DNA of 64,000 nucleotides, taken from positions 1,416,658-1,480,657 of the forward strand of contig LODT01000035.1 in the NCBI GenBank assembly GCA_001606155.1. Direction: 5' to 3'. This DNA is from Tieghemostelium lacteum (lineage: Eukaryota; Evosea; Eumycetozoa; Dictyosteliales; Raperosteliaceae). The notes below the pieces were generated by a model that was not told where the DNA came from, did no database searches, and saw only the letters and a list, made by a program, of their open reading frames with translations. Numbering within the stretch: position 1 is the stretch's first letter; every line of letters begins with the position of its first letter. Below are positions 56,555-64,000 of this stretch, piece after piece. Position numbers and translations under genes: made by a program.

Positions 56555-56680
56555 TGGTAAAAGTAGGGTCTACTTTTGTTCTTTAGATTTCTCTAAATAA
56601 ACATTTATAATATGATCCAATAATATAGAAAAGAAATCTTTAATACCACCATATGCTATTTTTTGTTTTGTTATAATTTG

Positions 56681-57690
56681 TTAGTAATTTTTACAGTATT
56701 TAATGATTTCTCTATACATACTTGGGAAATAATTAACATCAACAATAGAGAGTTTTTTACTGACACAATCGATAATGACATCAAAACCGAACAGAGTGAG
56801 TGAAAGGTGTTTTTGAAGATCTTTTGAGATTGCAGAAAGGGTTTCTAGAGTTGGTAATTCAACTAGAGAGGTATCTACATCTTGTTGATCTAGTAATGTT
56901 GGTGGTAATGGTTTTTGACTGTCAAAGTAAATAGGTGACTTTTCATCTGTACTCAGATTTTTTAGTGACTTTCTATAGACTACACTAGTGTAATTACCAA
57001 TCACAAATGCCTTATAAATGATTGCATTGTGGTTAATGTATTCTTGTACTAGTACTGGAAATTGTGATTCTATAGAATGAAGATCCTCTTCTTTAAATAG
57101 AATTGACATTAAATGTGATTCCTCTGAACCACATGCTTGTATAGGCTTAACTACAATTGGAAATCTAATAGATCTACTCTCTAATAGTGATGTATAGTTA
57201 TCTAATTTCTTTTCAATTACTACAAAATTAGGTGATTTTACATTTAAATGACTTGGAAGATCATTTAGTTTCTCTAAAAGTACTGACAATGTTACTCTAT
57301 CTAATACTGGTATCTGTGATTCTAGTGCATCAACTTGAATCAAATTAGGATATCTCTCTAATAACTTTTTAATCTGTGATATAGTTTTCTTATTTGACTC
57401 TTTCATTTGATTACTTAATTCATCTGTTAATTTATCTACAATAATATCATATGGACATTTATCTGATGTATATTCTGTAACTTCCATATCTATTGGAATA
57501 CATTTAATATTATATTTAGTTCTTAGGATATAAATATTGTTAATGATCAACAATTCGAATTTTCTAGATCAAAGTCAAAAACTTACTTGCATAATTCTAC
57601 AAATTGATCCCATTTTAATCTTTCTAATTTTGATTTTGATAAATAATATCCTATAGTAAAATCATTTGGTAATTTTGATATCAATGTCAT
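56681..57690 (-). CDS. itpk1: Inositol-tetrakisphosphate 1-kinase
   Basis: Two exons, 57690-57587 and 57521-56681, joined in phase 2, 314 residues, the size of plant and protist ITPK1. The enzyme phosphorylates inositol tris- and tetrakisphosphates on the way to InsP5 and InsP6. ATP-grasp features are visible: FPIVVKPIQACGSEESHLM, VLVQEYINHNAIIYKAFVIG, VVYRKSLKNLS, LTLFGFDVIIDC and VDVNYFPSM, matching human ITPK1 (FINHNAVLYKVFVVG, RPSLKNFS, IDINAFPGY). Exon 1 supplies the N-terminal beta strand (FTIGYYLSKSKLERLKWDQF). The acceptor was chosen because it gives ELCKTKYNIKCIPID. Confidence 0.93.
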
Positions 57691-57802
57691 TTTATGATGT
57701 GAGATATTTAGGTAAAAAAAAAAAAATTAAATTGAGGTTTATCTGAACCTTTTCAAATTGAAATTCTATACAAATTACACAAAATAGTGTATTAATTTGA
57801 GT

Positions 57803-59725
57803 TTACTTTTTTGGTTGCAAATGCTTACCATTGATTAAATGGTTAATGATTAGTTTTTGATCAATAGTTATACAATTTGAGTACATGGAGAAACATGTTT
57901 TTTCTAATAGAATTTCAAAAGCTGATTTGTTTTGAGTGCAATTTATGAAATAGTGTGTGATTGGTTTAGTAGTACTCATGACATCAGAAGGTGTATTACA
58001 TTCAACAATATTAGCTCCACCAGACTTTAATATAAGTGCCCAACTATACCACTGGTTAATATTCTTAGGTGATGTTGCAATCCAACAATCTTGAAACAGT
58101 AGTTTCTGTTTGTTATTTATCGCCATCCTACATTTAAAAGGTGCCATTATCCACAATTGTGATAATGACATATCAATATCTGATGTTATCTTTGATTGGT
58201 TCCATTCATGTGGTCCCTCAGGTACCAATACTTTCTTCTCAACAACTTCATCTAAATAACTAGGTGCCAAAACCCAAACTCCAGCAGCACATGAACACAT
58301 AAATTTTTCTGATTTAATTGGTGATTTAGATATCAAATGAGTTGTAACTCCTGGCATAAATCTATCCTGTAAAATACCCCCAAGATCCTGAATCACCGAT
58401 AACATTTCATAAAATTTACCTTCCTTTGAAAATCCTGAAAATAGAAAATATGGAGTACTAGTATCAGATTGAGAATTAGGATGCTCTACTTTTCTAATAA
58501 TATTACTATTACTATTATTATTACTATTATTACTATTATTAGTCTTTTTATTATTATTTAGTATTTGTTCAATATTATTTAGAATTTTAAATATATTTGA
58601 TAAATCAGAAGTAGTAGATTCTTTAAATTGTTGAAAATCATTTCGCAGTGATTCAATTGATTTTTCTAATTTTACAAAGTGCTGTACATTATTATTATTA
58701 TTAAAGCTATTGATGTTAATAGTGTTACTATCATGGACACTATTTGAAAATATTGTGTCATTAGCTGTAAGATCAATGATAGAATATGGAGATGATAGAG
58801 GTGAATCCATAGTGGTATCTTCTTTTTCTTTTCTTCTTTCCGTTTCTTTTAGTGATTGTAATATTCTATCTTTTTCCAATTCCTCTGATGATCTCCTTAT
58901 ATTAGGAAAGTTGAATGAATTACTAGGTGTTTCAAAACTTTGATTTGATTCCATTTCTTGTCCCCTTCTTGTAGATAGATTAACAATAGGTTGAAAATGA
59001 CTTATTGGTATAGTCAATTTTAACTTTTTACGATTGGTCGATGATTCAGCTGATAATGTTGGTGGTTGTGGTTGTGATGGTTGTGATGGTTGTGGTTCTT
59101 TTTCATCACTATCTTCCAAAGCTAATCTTTTCTTTCCAAAATTTAATCTCTGATTTCTGTTTTTTTCATAAATTTGTTGATACTGTGATTTCCATAGTCT
59201 CTCCAAATTACCAATAGTAATCCGATATTTAGAAGACAATGATCTTATAATTTGAGATATTCCCGATTTAATATTAAAGCAATCCATTATCATGTCAAAA
59301 TGTCTATCTGAAATGGGATGTATCATCCTACAAGATGACAAATGGTTACGTGAGTAATTTGCTAAATTATACTTTTTATATTCTACACCAGGTATATTTA
59401 CATCTCCAACACTGACAATTACATTCTTCATCTCTAGTACCGGTATAGATAACAATGTTGCTTTAATATAAGGTTTTTCATAGCCTGTAATTTCAGCAAT
59501 CGTTGTGAGATGAGGTTCCTCTGATAGATATTTTAAATCTTGGTAGAGTAAATCTGTATGCTTGTCATAGATTGACAAAAAGTAAAATGGTATCAGAAAA
59601 TTGGCTTTAACCAATATCTGTTCTGGTGGATATTTTAGAGTCAATTCAGTCAATTCAATATTCAATCTACTTATTATATTTAAATTTAGATTGACTACAC
59701 TTGATGTTTTTGTTAAATGTGACAT
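57803..59725 (-). CDS. BRCT-domain protein, probable DNA-damage factor
   Basis: Single exon, 640 residues. The C-terminal 220 residues form a tandem BRCT pair: YFLFSGFSKEGKFYEMLSVI and LGGILQDRFMPGVTTHLISK, then GVWVLAPSYLDEVVEKKVLV; the second repeat contains LLFQDCWIATSPKN and LILKSGGANIVE. Such pairs bind phosphoserine peptides in DNA-damage signalling. The N-terminal 190 residues are helical with no family I know (LTTIAEITGYEKPYIKATLL). The middle is disordered, with SIIDLTAND (a SUMO-interacting motif) and an Asn-rich coiled-coil-like stretch. It shares a short divergent promoter with the MRNIP gene. Its exact partner or orthologue is unknown. Confidence 0.82.
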   Translation of the reverse strand: MSHLTKTSSVVNLNLNIISRLNIELTELTLKYPPEQILVKANFLIPFYFLSIYDKHTDLLYQDLKYLSEEPHLTTIAEITGYEKPYIKATLLSIPVLEMKNVIVSVGDVNIPGVEYKKYNLANYSRNHLSSCRMIHPISDRHFDMIMDCFNIKSGISQIIRSLSSKYRITIGNLERLWKSQYQQIYEKNRNQRLNFGKKRLALEDSDEKEPQPSQPSQPQPPTLSAESSTNRKKLKLTIPISHFQPIVNLSTRRGQEMESNQSFETPSNSFNFPNIRRSSEELEKDRILQSLKETERRKEKEDTTMDSPLSSPYSIIDLTANDTIFSNSVHDSNTININSFNNNNNVQHFVKLEKSIESLRNDFQQFKESTTSDLSNIFKILNNIEQILNNNKKTNNSNNSNNNSNSNIIRKVEHPNSQSDTSTPYFLFSGFSKEGKFYEMLSVIQDLGGILQDRFMPGVTTHLISKSPIKSEKFMCSCAAGVWVLAPSYLDEVVEKKVLVPEGPHEWNQSKITSDIDMSLSQLWIMAPFKCRMAINNKQKLLFQDCWIATSPKNINQWYSWALILKSGGANIVECNTPSDVMSTTKPITHYFINCTQNKSAFEILLEKTCFSMYSNCITIDQKLIINHLINGKHLQPKK

Positions 59726-59825
59726 TAACTGTTGATGCTGAGAGCAGAAGTCTAATGTTTTTACACAAAAAAACTAAATTATTTTTCAAATTACCCCACA
59801 ACCTCCACATTTCAGATACTAAAAT
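59726..59825. promoter_or_regulatory. Bidirectional promoter, BRCT gene and mrnip
   Basis: Only 100 bp separate the two divergent start codons, so both promoters must overlap here. No specific element is recognised. Confidence 0.5.
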
Positions 59826-60821
59826 ATGGTGGAATATATATGTATTCAATGTTATGCATGTTCAATGTTTCAGTCTAAACAAAAAGCAAAAGTTAATACA
59901 TTTCAATGTAAAGTATGTGGAGAGAAACAATCTATAAGGAAAATCTATGCAATTAGTTATACACCTAAAGATGTTAGAACAATAGTACAACAATACAATG
60001 AAAAGAGAATAAAAGGTGAATTAGAACCTGTAAAAGAACCTGTACAAAATCAGCAACAAGAAGATGACGAAGAAGAATATGAATTTGATAATATTGATGA
60101 AGTTGAAGAAAAAACACCTAAAATTAATAAATGGGATTTATTCACTGATAATGATAACTCAAATGAAAAAGATATTGATGAGAATTATAATATCAAAAAT
60201 AATACAGTAAATGATGATAAATTCGTTACTTCTTTAGCAGATAATCCTAAAAAAAGAGGTAGATCAACATCAAATTATAAAAATAAAGTAAATCCAAAGA
60301 ATATAGATTCAACTGTAACTTCTTCAAAATCAACTTTAAAGCAAACAAATATTAAACCAACAACCTCAAATCCAACCTCAAATCCAACACCTTCAAATGT
60401 AAATTTAAAACCAACCATTAATAATAGCTATACACAACCAAAACCAATCAATAATACAACTAAATTAAAACTAAATTTACCTTCAAATAAAACAACGATA
60501 CAAGTACAGCAACAAAATCAAGCTCAATCAAAATCTAGTAATTCTAACGAAGATAATAGTAATATAGATAAACCAACCAAAAATACAAATATTCAACAAA
60601 AACAACAACAAAATGAAAAAGTACAATCAAAATGGAGTAATTTTATAGAAGAAAGTGATGATAAGGATGATAGTGATGATAGTGATGATGGATATGGTTA
60701 TAGTAATACTACAAAATCTGATAAAAAGAGGTTTAAAGAGGATTCAAATTATATATTTTCAACAAGTTCATCTGATGATAGATATGTTACTTTAAATAGT
60801 AATGATGATGATGGATATTAA
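59826..60821 (+). CDS. mrnip: MRNIP homologue (MRN complex-interacting protein)
   Basis: Single exon, 331 residues. The N-terminal zinc finger CIQCYACSMFQSKQKAKVN, then FQCKVCGEKQSIRKIYA, matches MRNIP (human CCSCRLFQ, then CKACGEKQSF). The C-x2-C pairs and the GEKQS tail are the family signature. In animals MRNIP binds MRE11-RAD50-NBS1 and supports DNA double-strand-break signalling. The rest is low complexity (acidic, then Asn, Thr, Ser, Lys) and unlike the human tail. The C-terminus is acidic and Ser/Asp-rich with SDDSDDGYGYS and SSDD repeats, possible CK2 sites. Confidence 0.85.
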   Translation: MVEYICIQCYACSMFQSKQKAKVNTFQCKVCGEKQSIRKIYAISYTPKDVRTIVQQYNEKRIKGELEPVKEPVQNQQQEDDEEEYEFDNIDEVEEKTPKINKWDLFTDNDNSNEKDIDENYNIKNNTVNDDKFVTSLADNPKKRGRSTSNYKNKVNPKNIDSTVTSSKSTLKQTNIKPTTSNPTSNPTPSNVNLKPTINNSYTQPKPINNTTKLKLNLPSNKTTIQVQQQNQAQSKSSNSNEDNSNIDKPTKNTNIQQKQQQNEKVQSKWSNFIEESDDKDDSDDSDDGYGYSNTTKSDKKRFKEDSNYIFSTSSSDDRYVTLNSNDDDGY

Positions 60822-60866
60822 ATATGAGATATAATATGTGATGATATATATTTATTAATAAATAGT

Positions 60867-62890
60867 TTATATATCACTAATTTCATCCTGAATATCAAAT
60901 TCTTTTTTAATATTCTCTAAATGTTGATCTACTTTTTGTTGATCATGTTTCTCTTTATCAAAGAGAACTACAACATCTCCACTATCAAAATCTGGAACTT
61001 CTATTGTATCTTTTAGATCGTTTTGGTCTAGACTATTGTCATCATTGTTGAGTTCTTCTTCTTCAGCATCTAGATCATCATTCTCTGGAATTGGAGCATT
61101 TAGAGTTGTTGGTAGATACCTTGATGTAATGATAGGTATCAAACACATGATTGCCATAATTATGAATACCAAGAATTGATTTAATGGGAAAGGTTTACCA
61201 CTCGTCAGTGACCATGCTAGAGTTACACTAGCAAGAGTAGGTGCAACAGCTCTACTCAATGCAACTAGTGATTGACCAAGACCATTGGCTTGACCTTTGA
61301 GTTTGGAAGTTGCAGAATTGTTGATTAGTGTCATAACAGGTGTAAACACGAATTGTCCTGCAAATTGTCTGATGAGAACTACGATAATCAAAAGTATCCA
61401 AAATAGAATTTCTTGAAGAATATGTGTACTAGCTTCACCAGGTTGTACAGCAATTAAAGATAAAACAGGATACAATATAAAATCAATTGCAGAGAGAACA
61501 TTACCAAAACAGAAAACCTTAATAATTCCATATTTCTTAACAGTGGGTTTAATGATGAACAATTGAATGAAAATTACAATTAAACCACCAGCTGCACCAC
61601 AAGCTCCTATTTGTCTACTTGTAAAACTAAGGCCACCATGTTTAATAGGTGCCAAAGCCCAAATAGGCCATGCCTCATCATGCATTGTATAATAGAATCC
61701 TACAACCATATACAATAACGATGTTGCCAAAATCAACTTATTCTTAAACACATTATCATGATTATGTTTTTTCATAGGAGGAGGAGATAAATTAGCTGTT
61801 GATACTGATGTTGTTGTTGTTGTTGTTACTGTTTGTTCTTTTAATTTCGAGTAATCACCACCACTCGAATTTTTAAAAATTATATTCTTTAATGACATTG
61901 TAAACCTCTTTAAAATATTTGAAGAGGGTTCCTCTGTCATTAATTCAATTTGATGAAAATCGTTTTCATTTATATCAGAATCTGATAAAGTACTATTAGA
62001 AAGTGTTGGTGAACCTCTTAGTGTTGGTGGTGTATCTGAACCAACAATTATATTACTACTACTAGCATTATTATTTATACTATTATTACTATGTATATTT
62101 GATAAATCTTCTAAAGGTACTGAATTATGTCTTCTAAGTGTTTCGTTCATAAAGAAATAGGTAAATATAATACCTAATGATGTAAGTGTACCAATTATCA
62201 AATTTGGTAATAAAAATGGATAATTTATAAATAATGTTGAATGTTCGAATAAAATCGGCAGATTTGTTGCTGGATATATAAATAATCCACCTATTAAAGG
62301 CCCAACAATTGATCCAAAACCCCATGTCTATATATATATATGATTATATTAAAATCATTGAATCGCTTTTTCGTAAAATATATCTATAAATTACATACCA
62401 TACCAATCCAACCAAAAGCTTCAATTTGATTATGTTTATTCGTACATTCACCAATATAGGTTTTAATAACACCAATATTACCATTTAAAATACCATTTAG
62501 TGAACGTGTAAATATAAGAGTTGGAAGATTACCACTTATACCTATGGATAGAGTGGAAATGAGTGATCCTAAACTACCAATTAATAGAATAGGTTTTCTA
62601 CCAAACTTATCTGACATGTATCCCCAAAAGAAAGAAGAAACAAATTGAGCTAAACTAAAAGAACTTGCAATAAAACCACTATAGTATCCAACATTTTCCT
62701 CATTTGAAATGTGAAAATGAACAACCATGAATCCAACATAGGTAAAGAATGATGTTGTATTAATAGCCTCACAAACTAGTAATATATAAGCACCAATTAA
62801 CTTTCTCCATGGAAGTTTTGATAACTCTCTTTCTTCGGCACTTATACCATCTCCACCTCCTTTTGTATTCAAATCAATAATTTCAACCAT
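60867..62890 (-). CDS. Major facilitator superfamily transporter
   Basis: Two exons, 62890-62399 and 62327-60867, phase 0, 650 residues. About twelve membrane helices are split by a large Ser/Thr/Asn-rich cytoplasmic loop (about residues 225-355). The MFS signature G-x-x-x-D-x-x-G-R-K appears as GYMSDKFGRKPIL in the loop between helices 2 and 3. TRSLNGILNGNIGVIKTYIGE and FGSIVGPLIGG match helices 4-5. This is the DHA1/ZIFL-like layout (plant ZIF1, fungal relatives). The substrate cannot be told by eye. The C-terminal tail is acidic. Exon 2 was started at TWGFGSIVG because it continues helix 5 in frame. Confidence 0.88.
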
Positions 62891-63181
62891 CTTAATCTTA
62901 AAACTCTATAAAAAATTTAAATTTGTCTTTTACTCTAACTTTCCAATCTTAGGAGATCATTCATGCAAGTTTCCCTATACTAGTAGTAATCTGATAATTT
63001 TAAAAAAATATACCTTCTAGAAGAAAATTTTAAAAACCAAAAAAAATAAAAAACCAACAACACACATATGTGGCTGGGGGGATTTTTGGGAAACTTTAAA
63101 ATATCTTGATTTCTTTTGGAGAAATTTACAAAAAAATTTTAATATATCTCATTTAAGATGGTAATGAGCCAAACCGTAAGT

Positions 63182-64000
63182 TTATTTTGATTTATTGGTA
63201 TAATGTTGATTGATTGATGATTCAATTAATTTGACATAGGATGGATTCATATGAGTACCATCGAGAGCATAGATTTGGTTGAAATCTTTACTGTCGTTAA
63301 TGAGTAGATCTTCAAAGAAATCCAAGTAGACTAGTTGTGGTTCTTTGGAGAGTTTCTCTTTGAGTATAGAATTGAAGGTTTTTACTAGGAATCTAGTTTC
63401 GTTTAGTGTTGGTACTACAGGATGAATATAACATTGATATTGATACTTTTTAATGAGATCTTTGAGTGCTTTGATATAGATATCAATAGTAACTCCCATA
63501 CCTTCTTCAATGGATGCATAACGACATTTCTCAACTGAGATTAGGATACCTTCACGACAATCAATCTCACCAAATAGGAATACAATTTCACTGCCTTTTG
63601 GTGCTTTGGTAGTTACATTGTAGAAATTGAGTTTTGGGAAGAATCTAGATTCTGGTCTGAGATGCCACATTTTCAAACCTGTTGTAAGAAGGGGGTGGAA
63701 AAGTCTCTTTTCTCCATTGACTTCTATAGGAGTCCAAGAAGCAGTCATGGAATGACTGTCACCTGCAATGTAAATAGGACGATAGTTTGGTAGAGGAAGT
63801 GTCTTGTGAACCATTAGATTACTTATACAACAAAAGTAAGCTTGTTCATTACGAATAACAGTCAAATGAAGATCTTTATCAGCTCTTGTGACTTCAAGTA
63901 GCTTGACAAGTTCTGGAAGAGGTTCGAGTATACCCAAAACATAAAGAATCTTAATGATAGTATACCACATGGACAACATGTCAAGTTCCTCTTTTCCATA
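63182..64000 (-). CDS. SGNH-hydrolase-like protein, 5' partial
   Basis: The frame is open to the right edge, so the N-terminus lies outside the window; 272 residues are visible. YIAGDSHSMTASW has the GDS motif with its nucleophile Ser, and the end has DGTHMNP, the D-x-x-H dyad of SGNH/GDSL hydrolases. FLFGEIDCREG may supply an oxyanion residue. The visible part before GDSH is hydrophobic/helical. Family members are lipases, esterases or acyltransferases; some act on glycans. The substrate is unknown. Confidence 0.75.
   Translation of the reverse strand, partial: YGKEELDMLSMWYTIIKILYVLGILEPLPELVKLLEVTRADKDLHLTVIRNEQAYFCCISNLMVHKTLPLPNYRPIYIAGDSHSMTASWTPIEVNGEKRLFHPLLTTGLKMWHLRPESRFFPKLNFYNVTTKAPKGSEIVFLFGEIDCREGILISVEKCRYASIEEGMGVTIDIYIKALKDLIKKYQYQCYIHPVVPTLNETRFLVKTFNSILKEKLSKEPQLVYLDFFEDLLINDSKDFNQIYALDGTHMNPSYVKLIESSINQHYTNKSK

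Overview
The window is nuclear DNA from a dictyostelid social amoeba. The evidence is high A+T content, short A/T-rich GT..AG introns (about 55-150 bp), oligo-T tracts upstream of start codons, runs of Asn, Gln, Thr and Ser codons inside proteins, and dictyostelid-type genes such as a cycloartenol synthase, an unusual small GTPase and TIG-repeat surface proteins. Conserved proteins look dictyostelid but I cannot name the species. I placed splice sites by hand from reading frame and GT/AG context; no transcript data were available.

Layout. 1-4.5 kb: the 3' part of a TMEM214-like gene, then an ELMO-domain signalling gene. 4.9-9.4 kb: a small Lys-rich protein, mevalonate diphosphate decarboxylase, a 0.7 kb stretch that may hold a decayed gene, and the ribosome-biogenesis GTPase LSG1. 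9.9-12.8 kb (minus strand): TAF11 and a distant member of an F-box-like/LRR family. 12.9-19.3 kb: a tandem array of three TIG/IPT-domain cell-surface genes. The first is a broken copy carrying a solo LTR, the second ends in a short hydrophobic tail, and the third has a transmembrane segment and cytoplasmic tail. 19.5-24.4 kb (minus): a B-box/Sel1-repeat protein and a four-pass membrane protein. 24.8-27.3 kb: a DUF4286-type protein and a DEAD-box helicase with a mitochondrial-type leader. 27.4-34.3 kb (minus): an NF-X1-type zinc-finger protein and a protein joining an RPN10-like VWA domain to an RPN13-like Pru domain. 34.9-38 kb: Rab2 and an atypical Ras-like GTPase. 38.4-39.4 kb (minus): mitochondrial 3-hydroxyacyl-CoA dehydrogenase. 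39.7-47 kb: four tandem F-box-like/LRR genes. 47.1-56.6 kb: TFIIE-alpha, a secreted Cys-containing protein, a phytanoyl-CoA dioxygenase-like enzyme, a sixth F-box-like/LRR gene, cycloartenol synthase and a multipass membrane protein. 56.7-64 kb: inositol-polyphosphate kinase ITPK1, a divergent pair (BRCT protein and MRNIP homologue), an MFS transporter, and an SGNH-hydrolase-like gene running off the edge.

Most genes are unrelated neighbours, as expected in a compact eukaryotic genome. Three arrangements deserve attention. The TIG array resembles the Tgr family, which mediates self-recognition in Dictyostelium. The proteasome-receptor hybrid fuses two ubiquitin-receptor folds in one chain. 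The BRCT/MRNIP pair shares a promoter of about 100 bp. The F-box-like cluster shows a 60 bp block identical between paralogues that are otherwise strongly diverged. I saw no tRNA, rRNA or CRISPR.
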